In this document: positions 45,197 to 54,913 of the stretch, piece after piece
Layout of the letters: each line of letters opens with the position of its first letter
Numbering within the stretch: position 1 is the stretch's first letter
Source: Chitinophaga sp. CF418
GTDB lineage: Bacteria > Bacteroidota > Bacteroidia > Chitinophagales > Chitinophagaceae
Assembly (NCBI RefSeq): GCF_900142925.1
Contig: NZ_FRCN01000014.1
Coordinates: 62,001 to 126,000, forward strand
Reading direction: 5' to 3'
Length of the DNA stretch: 64,000 nt
Notes under the pieces: generated by a model
The model's input: the letters and a program-made list of their open reading frames with translations, nothing else
Databases searched by the model: none
Told to the model about the DNA's origin: nothing
Position numbers and translations under genes: made by a program

Positions 45197-46378
45197 ATGA
45201 AAAAAATATTTGGCTGGTTACATCTCTGGCTGGGCATAGCTTCCGGCATTGTGGTCCTCGTAGTGGCGGGGACAGGCAGCCTGCTCGTATTTGAAGAAGA
45301 ACTGGAACATACGTTCCGGTCTTCTTTTTTTTATGTAGAAGTGCCCGCAAACACTTCCAGACAACCACTGGACAACCTGACAGCTTATGTACAAAGGGAA
45401 AATCCGAAATACAAGGTCGGCAATATCATGTTAGAACCTGAGGCTGATCGCAGCGTTGTCTATCTTTTACGGAAGGGAAAAGGGAATAAGGTCCTTAAGA
45501 ACCAGCTGTATGTGGCTGTCAATCCCTATACTGGCAAGATCATTGAATCTGTTCCGGGCAATAAACGGTTCTTTTCCGTCGTGCTGCAGTTACACCGCTA
45601 CCTGTGCATGGGCGAAACCGGCAAGTTCATCACCGGTATTTCATGTTCCATCTTCACTATCCTGATCCTGACGGGGCTGATACTATGGTGGCCGAAAAGG
45701 AACGCTCGTAAACAGCGTTTAAGTGTAAAATGGAACGCGTCTTTCAAAAGACTTAACTGGGACCTGCATGCTGTATTCGGATTCTATGTGCACATCATAT
45801 TACTGATCACTGCCCTTACAGGACTTATATGGAGTTATAAGTGGATGAACAATCTGCTATATATTGCTTTCGACGGGAACACCAAACAACAGAAAATAGT
45901 AACTCCTGAAAGCCCTGCGGTAAAGAATACAGGTATTGCCTACCTGGAAAAGATCGTAAACACAACCAATGAACGGCTGTCATACGAGGGCACGGTCACT
46001 ATCCGCCTTGCGGAAAATGACAGCACGTCTATTACAACGTCCAAAGAAAACAGGGCCAGACATGGCAATGTGAGCGATTTCCTTTATTTCCAGGCCGGCA
46101 CCGGAGAACTGGTAAAGGAGCGCCTGTATGACAATGAAAGTAATGGTACCATTGCCAGAAGATGGGTATATCCGTTGCACAGAGGTACCCTTTATGGATG
46201 GCCAACCCAGATACTGGCACTGATTGCTGCGCTGGTAGCAACTACACTACCCATATCCGGGTTCCTGATATGGATGGGCAGGAAGAAGAAAAAGAAAAAA
46301 GAGGTAAAGGTAAAAGCGACAAAACCGCAGGAATTAACCCTGGATAAGCATCCGGACACCAGCGTACAATATCAGTAA
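45197..46378 (+). CDS. PepSY-TM family iron-uptake membrane protein
   Basis: A 393-residue inner-membrane protein with four helices, the first at residues 10-30 (LWLGIASGIVVLVVAGTGSL), then a periplasmic PepSY part (LHRYLCMGETGKFITG, LILWWPKR). Such proteins follow siderophore receptors and are thought to reduce ferric siderophores or release iron in the periplasm. The C-terminus is highly basic (KKKKKKEVKVK). Its 3' end overlaps the convergent TauE gene by 45 nt. Confidence 0.9.
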   Translation: MKKIFGWLHLWLGIASGIVVLVVAGTGSLLVFEEELEHTFRSSFFYVEVPANTSRQPLDNLTAYVQRENPKYKVGNIMLEPEADRSVVYLLRKGKGNKVLKNQLYVAVNPYTGKIIESVPGNKRFFSVVLQLHRYLCMGETGKFITGISCSIFTILILTGLILWWPKRNARKQRLSVKWNASFKRLNWDLHAVFGFYVHIILLITALTGLIWSYKWMNNLLYIAFDGNTKQQKIVTPESPAVKNTGIAYLEKIVNTTNERLSYEGTVTIRLAENDSTSITTSKENRARHGNVSDFLYFQAGTGELVKERLYDNESNGTIARRWVYPLHRGTLYGWPTQILALIAALVATTLPISGFLIWMGRKKKKKKEVKVKATKPQELTLDKHPDTSVQYQ

Positions 46379-47077
46379 GGCGGTAGCGCCTTCCACTATC
46401 CGAGGTTTCAGTACTGCCGCACTCAAACGGGCGCCTATCTGACCTCCTACAATAACAGACAATAAAAGCGGGCCGGCAAAGCGAAGATCAAATACTATTT
46501 CTCCTTTGCTGGCCTGTCCTAATAACCCACCAATAGAATTTACAAGTATAAATACACTGCAGATCCCCGCTATTTTCTTCGCCGTATCATAACGCCCCAG
46601 GCGTAATACCGGCGACAAATAAATACCTCCACCAATTCCTGTCATACCTGACAATAACCCGATAGCAGCGCCAATAATACCGTATTTGTAGGTCTTCTGT
46701 GCATTAGGATCCGGAACATATTCTTTTTCCAGGAACAGTTTATAACACATCAACAAAGCTGCTACCGTCAAAGCTATTCCCAGCAGCAGGAAAAAAGTAT
46801 GTTGTTTTAATGGCAGGTAACTACCCAGAAAGGCAAATGGCACGCTGATCACACTTAGCTGCAAAGCCCTCTTCAGTGGCAACTGGCCCGCACGATAAAA
46901 ATGATAAACACCACCTATGACCACGACCACATTACAGAGCAATGCCGTAGATTTCATTAGTTGGAAATCAACACTCCACAATGCCATTAAAGCCAGATAG
47001 CTGGACCCACCACCAAAGCCGGCAGAAGCATACAATAGGGCTATTGTAAAGAACAATATGCAAAGTTCAATAGACAT
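46334..47077 (-). CDS. TauE/SafE family sulfite/organosulfur exporter
   Basis: A 247-residue inner-membrane protein with about eight helices, containing two copies of the TauE/SafE repeat (SAGFGGGSSYLALMAL near the start and GLLSGMTGIGGGIYLSPVLRL in the middle). It exports sulfite or sulfoacids in known cases. It lies 8 nt after the MoeB-type gene and is last in the GNAT-moeB-tauE unit. A sulfur-handling role beside sulfur transfer genes fits, but is inferred. Confidence 0.88.
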   Translation of the reverse strand: MSIELCILFFTIALLYASAGFGGGSSYLALMALWSVDFQLMKSTALLCNVVVVIGGVYHFYRAGQLPLKRALQLSVISVPFAFLGSYLPLKQHTFFLLLGIALTVAALLMCYKLFLEKEYVPDPNAQKTYKYGIIGAAIGLLSGMTGIGGGIYLSPVLRLGRYDTAKKIAGICSVFILVNSIGGLLGQASKGEIVFDLRFAGPLLLSVIVGGQIGARLSAAVLKPRIVEGATALLILYAGVRMLIQG

Positions 47078-47085
47078 AAGCCAGT

Positions 47086-48171
47086 TTAATAAGTATTCAT
47101 TTCCACGTCAATTTCGGCGGCCCAGGCATGGATGCCTCCTTCTATATTGTAGACCACAGGGAAACCTGCTGCATCCAGCTGTTGCGCCACCATCAGGCTA
47201 CGCATTCCATGATGACATAGTAAAGCTATCGGCTGATCTTTTCTTAGTTTGGGTACAATACTTCCTACCATTCGCATCGGCACATGCATGGCTTGTGGAA
47301 TATGGCATATTTCCCACTCGTCAGTCTCTCTTACATCTATCAGCTGTAAAGGCTTCCCTGTTTCCAGCCAATCCTGTAACTGATGTACCGACAGGCTTTT
47401 CACACCACCAGTATCGCAGGGCTGCTCGTAGCTTTCCTGCAGAGTGGTAATGTTATGATTACCGGGAACAGGTTTGATCTGGAAAGTATGATGTATGTTA
47501 TAGAGTGTATCGATGGTCAGTAGTTGATTGCTGAGTGGTTCGCCAATACCGGTAATGATCTTCACTGTTTCGTTGGCCTGGTAAGAACCGATGATCCCGG
47601 GTAGGATACCCAGCACGCCAATATCACTGCAGTTCAGCATAGTACCTGGCTCCGGCTGTTCCGGGAACAGACAGCGGTAAGTAGCACTCCCCTTGTAATT
47701 GAATACGCTGACCTGTCCTTCGTATTTATGGATAGCGCCATATACAAAAGGTTTGTTGAGTATTACACAGGCATCATTGACCAGGTAGCGGGTACCGAAG
47801 TTATCTGTACAGTCCACCACTACATCATAAGGTCTGATAATATCAAGTGCATTGTCAGGCATGATCCAGGTATCATACATGGCAAATTGTACTTCCGGAT
47901 TGAGTTGGTGCAGGCGTTGTACAGCTGCCTTCAATTTCGGGCTGCCTACTTCATTTGTATTATAAAGGACCTGTCTTTGCAGGTTTGTGAGAGAAATATC
48001 ATCGTGTTCCACGATACCGATCTTTCCAATCCCCATTGCAGTGAGATATTGCAATACGGGCACTCCTAATCCACCTGCACCTATTACGAGCACTGCTGCG
48101 TTGTTGAGCAGTTGTTGTTTTGCGGGACCGAAGCCTTCCAGTTTCAGATGTCTGTCATATCGTTGCATCAT
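47086..48171 (-). CDS. moeB: MoeB/ThiF-type adenylyltransferase with C-terminal rhodanese domain
   Basis: A 361-residue two-domain enzyme. The N-terminal E1-like domain (about 1-240) has the ATP loop IGAGGLGVPV, the NLQRQVLYN adenylation segment, VVDCTDNFGTRYLVND and LNCSDIGVLGILPG. The C-terminal rhodanese domain (about 265-355) has LIDVRETDEWE and the active-site loop CHHGMRS with its cysteine intact. Together they activate and sulfurate MoaD (as in MOCS3), possibly also ThiS. Its 5' end overlaps the acetyltransferase gene by 4 nt. Confidence 0.93.
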   Translation of the reverse strand: MMQRYDRHLKLEGFGPAKQQLLNNAAVLVIGAGGLGVPVLQYLTAMGIGKIGIVEHDDISLTNLQRQVLYNTNEVGSPKLKAAVQRLHQLNPEVQFAMYDTWIMPDNALDIIRPYDVVVDCTDNFGTRYLVNDACVILNKPFVYGAIHKYEGQVSVFNYKGSATYRCLFPEQPEPGTMLNCSDIGVLGILPGIIGSYQANETVKIITGIGEPLSNQLLTIDTLYNIHHTFQIKPVPGNHNITTLQESYEQPCDTGGVKSLSVHQLQDWLETGKPLQLIDVRETDEWEICHIPQAMHVPMRMVGSIVPKLRKDQPIALLCHHGMRSLMVAQQLDAAGFPVVYNIEGGIHAWAAEIDVEMNTY

Positions 48172-48713
48172 CCGTTCTTTATCCTTTTAGACATTAATAT
48201 TGAATCACCGTATGTACCATCCGTTTGCCTAAATCCCTGAAGCAAACGTCCATATTCCAGGAAACCAAAGTTACGATACAACTGGATAGCTCTTTCATTA
48301 TTTGCAAATACGTTAAGCTGAATGGTTTCCAGCTCATTATGCTGCTCTGCCCAACGCATGGCGGCGGTCATCAGACGGCGGCCGATGCCCATATTCCAGT
48401 ACTCATGCAGGACGGCGATTCCCAGCTGGCCCAGGTGAGCTTCTTTCTTTAATTCGGACTGTTTGATGGTGATAGAGCCTGTGAGGCGGTTTTCCACCAC
48501 CGCCAGCAGATGAAGGTGTCTGGCCTCATTACTGAGAGAGCTGATAAATGCCCGCTCGTCCACGACGGTCAGTTCCGCGGCCTCCTGCCTCGTCATGAGG
48601 AGAAAATCTGTTTCCACGGTCAGCTGCCGGAAAAGGGCCAGCAGTGCCGTAGCGTCTTCCAGATGGGCCGGGCGCACCAATAATACCTGGCCATTGGGTA
48701 GAAAGTGCTGCAT
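48168..48713 (-). CDS. GNAT-family N-acetyltransferase
   Basis: A 181-residue acetyltransferase with the acetyl-CoA loop as HEYWNMGIGRRLM and a following NVFANNERAIQLYRNFGF helix typical of RimI/RimL relatives. Substrate unknown. First gene of a unit with moeB (4-nt overlap) and the TauE gene. Confidence 0.85.
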   Translation of the reverse strand: MQHFLPNGQVLLVRPAHLEDATALLALFRQLTVETDFLLMTRQEAAELTVVDERAFISSLSNEARHLHLLAVVENRLTGSITIKQSELKKEAHLGQLGIAVLHEYWNMGIGRRLMTAAMRWAEQHNELETIQLNVFANNERAIQLYRNFGFLEYGRLLQGFRQTDGTYGDSILMSKRIKNG

Positions 48714-48734
48714 ACTACAAATGTAACTACAAAA

Positions 48735-48763
48735 AAAAGCGCTGCAACATATGCAACGCTTTT
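48735..48763 (-). terminator. rho-independent terminator of serS
   Basis: A 12-bp stem (48735-48746 with 48752-48763, one mismatch) is followed on the minus strand by a run of eight T. It lies 24 nt past the serS stop. Confidence 0.85.
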
Positions 48764-48786
48764 CTATTATTTCAATATTTCTTTAT

Positions 48787-50061
48787 TTATAGTGCGATCT
48801 TGTCTCCACCAAAATAAGGCTGCAGCACTTTCGGGATATTGATGCCCTCAGCGGTCTGGTTATTCTCCAGTATGCAGGCCAGGATACGTGGTAAGGCCAG
48901 GGAGCTTCCGTTCAGCGTATGTACCAGCTGTGGTTTACCACCACCGTCTTTAAAACGGATCTTGGCGCGGTTTGCCTGGAAGGCTTCAAAGTTGGATACT
49001 GAGCTCACTTCCAGCCATCTTTGCTGTGCGGTGCTATACACCTCAAAATCGTAGGTCAATGCAGAACCGAAACCCATATCACCACCACATAAGCGCAGGA
49101 TGCGGTATGGCAGCTCCAGGGCTTTCACTAATTCTTCGACATGTGCAACCATTTCGTCCAGCACTTCATAAGACTTTTCCGGATGTACTACCTGTACTAT
49201 CTCTACTTTATCGAATTGGTGCAGGCGGTTCAAACCACGTACGTCCTTACCATAAGAACCAGCCTCACGACGGAAACAAGGCGTATAACCAGTCAGTTTT
49301 ACAGGTAGCTCGCTGTCTTTCAGGATCTCATCCCTGAATAAGTTGGTCAGCGGTACTTCTGCAGTGGGGATGAGGTATAACTCATCTTCACCTACAAAAT
49401 ACATCTGGCCTTCCTTATCCGGCAGCTGTCCGGTACCATAACCGGAAGCCTCATTTACCAGGTGTGGCACCTGGAATTCCGTATACCCTTTGCTGGTATT
49501 ATAGTTCAGGAAATACTGGATCATAGCGCGCTGTAAACGTGCTCCACGGTTCTTATACACGGGGAAACCCGCACCGGAGATCTTATTTCCCAGTTCAAAA
49601 TCGATCAGGTCATATTTCTTTGCCAGATCCCAGTGAGGCACTGCCCCTTCGTATAATGCGGGGATCTCTCCACCTTTGCGCACTTCCACGTTATCCTCAG
49701 GTGTTTTACCCGGAGGTACCAGCGGAGATGGCAGGTTAGGCAGTTTTACAAGTGTATCGTGTAAAAGCTTTTCAGCGGCTGCCAGCTGTTCATTGATGGG
49801 ATGCAGCTTTTCATTCAGAGATGTTACTTCCGATTTACGTGATTCCGCTTCATCTTTCTGTCCCTGGGCCATCAGCTTACCTATCTCTTTTGACAGCGAA
49901 TTTGCTTTGGCCTTTGTCTCATCATACTCAAGGGTTAATTTCTTGCGCTTGTCGTCCAGCTCCAGCACCTGATCAACCAGTTCCAGCTCTTTGAAATTTT
50001 TCAAAGTGAGCCGTTCCAGCACCAGGTCTTTGTTTTGACGAATGAACGGAACTTGTAACAT
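48787..50061 (-). CDS. serS: serine-tRNA ligase
   Basis: Class II aminoacyl-tRNA synthetase of 424 residues. The N-terminal coiled-coil arm (about 30-105) binds the long variable arm of tRNA-Ser. Motif 2 (PCFRREAGSYGKDVRG) and motif 3 near the end (GSSLALPRILACILEN) are clear. Flanked by terminator hairpins on both sides, so transcribed alone. Confidence 0.98.
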   Translation of the reverse strand: MLQVPFIRQNKDLVLERLTLKNFKELELVDQVLELDDKRKKLTLEYDETKAKANSLSKEIGKLMAQGQKDEAESRKSEVTSLNEKLHPINEQLAAAEKLLHDTLVKLPNLPSPLVPPGKTPEDNVEVRKGGEIPALYEGAVPHWDLAKKYDLIDFELGNKISGAGFPVYKNRGARLQRAMIQYFLNYNTSKGYTEFQVPHLVNEASGYGTGQLPDKEGQMYFVGEDELYLIPTAEVPLTNLFRDEILKDSELPVKLTGYTPCFRREAGSYGKDVRGLNRLHQFDKVEIVQVVHPEKSYEVLDEMVAHVEELVKALELPYRILRLCGGDMGFGSALTYDFEVYSTAQQRWLEVSSVSNFEAFQANRAKIRFKDGGGKPQLVHTLNGSSLALPRILACILENNQTAEGINIPKVLQPYFGGDKIAL

Positions 50062-50097
50062 TTTAAGATTTATTAAATTTCAGCAAATATAACAGTC

Positions 50098-50170
50098 AAT
50101 CAGGAATTGTGAATTAAGAATTAGGGAATAAGGCGCTCCCCGTCCCATTCTTAATTCACAATTCCTGATT
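50098..50170 (-). terminator. long AT-rich terminator hairpin after nadE
   Basis: A perfect 24-bp stem (50098-50121 with 50147-50170) and a 25-nt loop lie 12 nt past the nadE stop. One of the recurring hairpins with AATCAGGAATT / AATTAAGAAT arms. Confidence 0.75.
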
Positions 50171-50181
50171 CGTAAATGCTA

Positions 50182-51846
50182 TTATGAAAGGTATTTTCCT
50201 ACGATCGGCACCCTTCTTCCTACGCCGAAGGCTTTGGATGAGACGCGAATAATAGGGCAAAACTGGTTCCTCTTGTACTCATTGGTATTCACCATTTTGA
50301 GTGTACGGGCCACCAATGCCGCATCAAATCCCCGGGCAATAATCTCTTTAGGGCTCTGCCGGCGTTCAATATACTGGTACAATATTCTGTCCAGGGTGGC
50401 ATAGTCAGGCAGGCTGTCACTGTCTTTCTGGTTAGGTCGCAGCTCAGCAGATGGCGCTTTATCGATGATATTTACCGGGATGATCTCTTTTTCACGGTTG
50501 ATATACCGCGCCAGGGCATAGACCTGCATTTTATATACATCTCCCAGTACTGCCAGTCCGCCGGCCATATCGCCGTAGAGTGTACCATAACCGGTAGATA
50601 ATTCACTCTTATTGGAAGTGTTCAGCAATATATACCCGAATTTATTCGCTAATCCCATCAGCAGGTTCCCCCTGATGCGGGATTGGGTATTTTCTTCCGC
50701 CACATTAAAAGGCCTGCCTTCAAAATATGGATTGAGGGTTTCCAGGAAGCTCTCGTAAATATCGTTGATGCGGATGATATCGTAAGGATTATCCAGGTTC
50801 TTTGATAACGCTACTGCATCATCCACAGAGTGATCTGTGGAATAGGGAGATGGCATCAGAATCGCTCTTACATTTTCCTTTCCGAGCGCCTCTACCGCCA
50901 ATGCCAGTGTCACTGCGCTATCAATACCACCGGAAGAACCAAGGATGGCCTTTTTAAAGCCCATTTTCTGGAAATAATCCTTTATACCCAGTATGATAGC
51001 CTGGTAAATGCGATCAATGTTATATTCAGGCAATAGCTCCACTACCGGGGCATACTCCATGTTTACCAGTGGCTGTTTGGATTGCAACAGAATATCCAGG
51101 TCATAACCGTCCATCGCCTCTTCGAAATAAGGCAGCTCCTTTGCGATGTTACCCTGTGCATCAAAGATGATTGAACCACCGTCAAAGATGATTTCCGTCT
51201 GAGAACCAACGGCATTGCAATAGTACATGGGGATACCATACTTACGTACGTTGGCACGGATGATTTCCTTACGGTTCTGTGCATGATCGTAGTCAAACGG
51301 AGAGGCTGACAGGTTGATCATAACATCCGGCTGCTGGTCTATCAGCTGATCCATCGGGCAGACCCTGTACAAGGGATTATCTCCCAGGTTCCAGATATCT
51401 TCGCAGATGGTCACCGCCAGCTTTTTGCCTTTGAAAGGCACTACATTCCAGGCGTAGCTGGGCTCAAAGTAGCGGTACTCATCAAATACATCGTAAGTAG
51501 GCAGTAATGTTTTGTGAATGATCTGTTTCACTTCGCCTTCGTGCAGGAACCAGGCGGCATTAAAGAGGTCCTTTCCTTCCGGCTGTGGGTTGCGGCAGGG
51601 ACCACCTACCAGCACTGCGATATTAGCAGTATGGGCTTTGATCTTGTCAATAGCAGCATAGGATTGCTGTATAAAATCTTCAAACTCCAGGAAGTCCCTG
51701 GGTGGATAACCACACACACAAAGCTCAGAGAATACTACCAGGTCAGCGCCCTGCGCTTCGGCTGCTTTAATTCCTTCCAGGATCTTCTGTGTATTTAATT
51801 CGAAATTGCCGATATGATAGTTCTGTTGAGCTAGTATAATTTTCAT
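50182..51846 (-). CDS. nadE: glutamine-dependent NAD+ synthetase
   Basis: Last step of NAD synthesis: amidation of nicotinate adenine dinucleotide using glutamine. It has 554 residues in two domains: an N-terminal nitrilase-type glutaminase (VVFSELCVCGYPPRD with the catalytic Glu, KTLLPTYDVFDEYRYF with the Lys, TICEDIW with the Cys) and a C-terminal synthetase with the PP-loop LGSSGGIDSAVTLAL. Downstream of the outer-membrane protein gene by 13 nt on the same strand. Confidence 0.97.
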   Translation of the reverse strand: MKIILAQQNYHIGNFELNTQKILEGIKAAEAQGADLVVFSELCVCGYPPRDFLEFEDFIQQSYAAIDKIKAHTANIAVLVGGPCRNPQPEGKDLFNAAWFLHEGEVKQIIHKTLLPTYDVFDEYRYFEPSYAWNVVPFKGKKLAVTICEDIWNLGDNPLYRVCPMDQLIDQQPDVMINLSASPFDYDHAQNRKEIIRANVRKYGIPMYYCNAVGSQTEIIFDGGSIIFDAQGNIAKELPYFEEAMDGYDLDILLQSKQPLVNMEYAPVVELLPEYNIDRIYQAIILGIKDYFQKMGFKKAILGSSGGIDSAVTLALAVEALGKENVRAILMPSPYSTDHSVDDAVALSKNLDNPYDIIRINDIYESFLETLNPYFEGRPFNVAEENTQSRIRGNLLMGLANKFGYILLNTSNKSELSTGYGTLYGDMAGGLAVLGDVYKMQVYALARYINREKEIIPVNIIDKAPSAELRPNQKDSDSLPDYATLDRILYQYIERRQSPKEIIARGFDAALVARTLKMVNTNEYKRNQFCPIIRVSSKAFGVGRRVPIVGKYLS

Positions 51847-51859
51847 CTACAAACGTCTT

Positions 51860-52540
51860 TTAAAAGAATAATCCCAGATTTAATGCAAAGCTATTCATAT
51901 TTACCTTTCCATCCTCCCATTTTCCGTTGCGGGTTACATCAATGAACCCGTTCCGGTAGCTGAGACCCGCCATAGCGGTCAGCCTGTCGCCCAATGGATA
52001 TTCAACACCGGCGCCGATCATCATGCCCATATTGATGGGTGTAATAGTGCGTAATACGTTCACTTTGTCGTCATTAGCCTGCAGGCTGACAATATCAGCC
52101 CTGCCGCGTACCGGGAAACTGAGATAGGTACCAAACTGTCCCCAGAGGCCCAGCCCATTGTCTGCGTCCGTCTTTAGTTTCAGTGCAAACGGGACCTCTA
52201 CATAAGTGATTTTCAGTTTATATTCTGCCGGGATCTGTTTATACTCTTCCAGCCCCTTATTGGCTTCATATTTCAATGTACTCCCTGTGGTCGAGACCTG
52301 TAAACCGGAAGCGATGGCATAACGCCCTGCTTCGTCCAGCAGAAAGTCTGCCATAATGCCAAAGCTGACACCGGCGCGGGATGCATTACGGTCAACACCT
52401 GATTCCTGGGGTTGCAGCCAGAAAACTGTGGGGTCCAGTTTAAAACCCAGGCGCACCCTGTTTTCCTGCATAAAGTTGCGCTGAGCCTTCAATGCGGCTG
52501 CATTTAATAACAAAAACATGATGAATATTCCCTTCCTCAT
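51860..52540 (-). CDS. porin-family outer-membrane beta-barrel protein
   Basis: A 226-residue protein with signal peptide ending in ALKAQ and eight to ten amphipathic beta-strands; it closes in a strand ending LNLGLFF. The pattern is that of the OmpW/PorT-type small barrels of Bacteroidota. It may be a structural or T9SS-related barrel; nothing more specific can be said. nadE follows after 13 nt. Confidence 0.8.
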   Translation of the reverse strand: MRKGIFIMFLLLNAAALKAQRNFMQENRVRLGFKLDPTVFWLQPQESGVDRNASRAGVSFGIMADFLLDEAGRYAIASGLQVSTTGSTLKYEANKGLEEYKQIPAEYKLKITYVEVPFALKLKTDADNGLGLWGQFGTYLSFPVRGRADIVSLQANDDKVNVLRTITPINMGMMIGAGVEYPLGDRLTAMAGLSYRNGFIDVTRNGKWEDGKVNMNSFALNLGLFF

Positions 52541-52607
52541 ATAATTTTACCTTTTTTTTAATACAAGCTATATAATATTTTTACCTATTAGTAGTTAGAT
52601 ATTAAGT

Positions 52608-53657
52608 ATGCGAAATTACATTAATAAATTAGCAGGTAACGCTCAGGGCCTATTGTCCGCACTTATCCTTATATGTTGTGTCTCTGCCTGTAAGCACAAA
52701 AACGTGCCAGATGTGAGCCATATTGCTGTGAACGTACAAATTGAGCGTTTTGACCAGGCATTGTATAAGCTGGATACCAATAATATTCAGCCGGGACTCC
52801 AACAGCTGGCAAAAGCGTACCCTAACTTCCTGCCTGCCTATATCGAGCATATCATGAATTTCGGACCTTATGCCGACACCAGCAAAATGATATTGCTGCA
52901 GACTCGTATGCTTGTGGGTAATAACGATTTCCGGGTGTTACAGGATTCCATCAATGCGCATTTCCCTAAGCTGGATGCATTGGAAAAAGACCTGGCACAG
53001 AGTTTCCGCTATATCAAATACTACATTCCTACATTTCCACTTCCACAGAAAATAGTCGCTTTCAGCTCTGTGATCAGTAATTACGGTGCTGTGACTGTTG
53101 ATTCTGTGCTGGGTATAGGACTGGATATGTACCTGGGCAAAGATTTCCCGATATATCCTATGCTGCCTGACTACCCTATGTATATGGTCCGCAAATTCTC
53201 TCCTGAATATATTACTACCAACTGTATCCAGGTACTGGCGCAACAGGCATACCCGGGTGCGGAGGCAGGCGAACAGCTGATCAATCAACTGGTAAGCGCA
53301 GGTAAACAACAATACTTCCTGGAGCAGGTATTACCGGAAACCGAAGATAGTATCCGCCTGGGATATACGAAAGCACAGATGGAGTGGTGTAATGACAGTG
53401 AACTCATGATCTGGCAATATTTTGTACAACAGAATCTGTTGTATAAATCAGACTGGCAGAGCAATATGCATTTCATGAATGATGGACCGTCTACACAGGG
53501 TATGCCGGAAGGGGCGCCAGGCAGGATCGGACCGTTTGTGGGTTGGAAGATTGTAAAAGAGTATATGAAACATCATCCTGAGGTAACGCTGCAACAGCTG
53601 ATGGAGAATAAGAATGCAATGCAGATATTTTCGCAGTCGAAGTACAGGCCGGGTTAA
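52608..53657 (+). CDS. gldB: gliding motility lipoprotein GldB
   Basis: A 349-residue lipoprotein (lipobox VSAC, then KHKN). The family signature is present: the INVQIERFDQ-type start (VNVQIERFDQALYKLD), a tract with YPNFLPAYIEHIMNFG, and a zinc-protease-like C-terminus (SGDWQSNMHF-like region and PGRIGPFVGWKIVKEYMKHHP). GldB is needed for gliding and T9SS function in Flavobacterium; its biochemical role is unknown. It is divergent from the barrel gene. Confidence 0.92.
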   Translation: MRNYINKLAGNAQGLLSALILICCVSACKHKNVPDVSHIAVNVQIERFDQALYKLDTNNIQPGLQQLAKAYPNFLPAYIEHIMNFGPYADTSKMILLQTRMLVGNNDFRVLQDSINAHFPKLDALEKDLAQSFRYIKYYIPTFPLPQKIVAFSSVISNYGAVTVDSVLGIGLDMYLGKDFPIYPMLPDYPMYMVRKFSPEYITTNCIQVLAQQAYPGAEAGEQLINQLVSAGKQQYFLEQVLPETEDSIRLGYTKAQMEWCNDSELMIWQYFVQQNLLYKSDWQSNMHFMNDGPSTQGMPEGAPGRIGPFVGWKIVKEYMKHHPEVTLQQLMENKNAMQIFSQSKYRPG

Positions 53658-53883
53658 CTATCAAAGCAGCTGCATTTTTTCCATTTCCAATTTGGATGCA
53701 TGAGACATCACTGTTTCGAATGAGAATGAATGTCCCGCATAAATCAATTGCTGCCTTAAAATTCAGCAATCAATGCGGCTTCATATGCATGTGTACTTTT
53801 GCCCGTGGTAATTATATTATTCTGAAGTTTGAGCTCACTTGATATATTAACTGATTATATTCTAAAATTAAGCAATTACCACA

Positions 53884-54762
53884 CTACCCATTCACCGGCT
53901 TCCCACCCAGCACATCCACCACTGTCTCTCCTGGTAATATCCTGAATACAGGAATATTCAAGTTATACCTCTCACACAACTGCCGGATCGCGCCATCAAT
54001 CTGCTCCGCAGAATATCGTGAAGAGAAATGACCCAATATCAGTTTCTCAATATTACTCCCACTTACCATTTCTATCACTTCATCCAGCCTGCTGTGTTTA
54101 TTCTTGTACGCATATACTTTGATCTCTTCTTCTCTCTCCAGAAAAGTTGCCTCATGAATAAGGATCTTCGAATCATTCCACTGTGTCAGATCTTCTACCG
54201 GCGTATCACCGGAATAGCTGAGTATATTCGTCCTGACCTCCATAGTAGTACCTTCTTTCCCATGTTCAAGCCCTATCCTGCGGATCTCTTCTCCGGAAAG
54301 TCCTGCTAACTCAGGTTTGAGTTTACGTTTTGTCTGCATGACTTTAAAACCCAGGCTCCTGATGATCTCCGGTGGTACTGGTACATGTCCATTACGCACA
54401 GGTATCACCAAAATATCATCCTTCACACGGATCTCATCACCAGGTGATGCAGGTTCCCATACCGTCCCTATTGCATAAGGATCAAACTGTTGAAAGAAAG
54501 CCTGCATATATGGGAAAGAGCGGGAGTCTTTCGGATAATGAATGACAGGATATCCTTCCCTGGCATTCAGCTGATTGAATTGCAATAATCCTGTAAGATG
54601 GTCTCTGTCTGCATGTGAGATAAAAGCATGATTGATCTTCCTGCTTTTCTGCAGTAAGGCAGACATCACGCCATCTCCTGCATCCAGCAAAAGCCCCAGC
54701 TCCTCAATGAAATACCAGGTAGAAAACAAAGCGGTAGAATAACCTGTGATCGTTAGTTCCAT
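53884..54762 (-). CDS. RNase Z-like metallo-beta-lactamase-fold protein with altered metal motif
   Basis: A 292-residue protein with the TRZ1-like layout: GLLLDAGDG, FISHADRDHLTGLLQF, SGDTPVEDL, IHEATFLEREEE, KHSRLDEV and LILGHFSSRY. RNase Z trims the tRNA 3' end in the cytoplasm. The main zinc motif HxHxDH reads HADRDH here, so the second histidine is Asp and an Arg stands before the Asp-His. The start at 54762 (MELTITGYSTALF) fits the fold; a longer frame to 54828 adds 22 unrelated residues. It may be a paralogue with a changed activity. Confidence 0.8.
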   Translation of the reverse strand: MELTITGYSTALFSTWYFIEELGLLLDAGDGVMSALLQKSRKINHAFISHADRDHLTGLLQFNQLNAREGYPVIHYPKDSRSFPYMQAFFQQFDPYAIGTVWEPASPGDEIRVKDDILVIPVRNGHVPVPPEIIRSLGFKVMQTKRKLKPELAGLSGEEIRRIGLEHGKEGTTMEVRTNILSYSGDTPVEDLTQWNDSKILIHEATFLEREEEIKVYAYKNKHSRLDEVIEMVSGSNIEKLILGHFSSRYSAEQIDGAIRQLCERYNLNIPVFRILPGETVVDVLGGKPVNG

Positions 54763-54913
54763 TAAACATTCTTCAAAATCAATAGTAAGCCTGCCGAAAA
54801 TAGTCGCCAACTGTCTGTCAACAGACAATACAAGTCAGCCATTCATTTTCCAGAACAGCATTGCAGCACCCGTAAAGGCGCTTTACAACAGCAAATAAAG
54901 GGTAAAAAGTAAA

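Noticed and set aside
54763..54828. Longer start for the RNase Z-like gene
   Set aside because: The extension precedes the first beta-strand of the fold and shows no conserved pattern.
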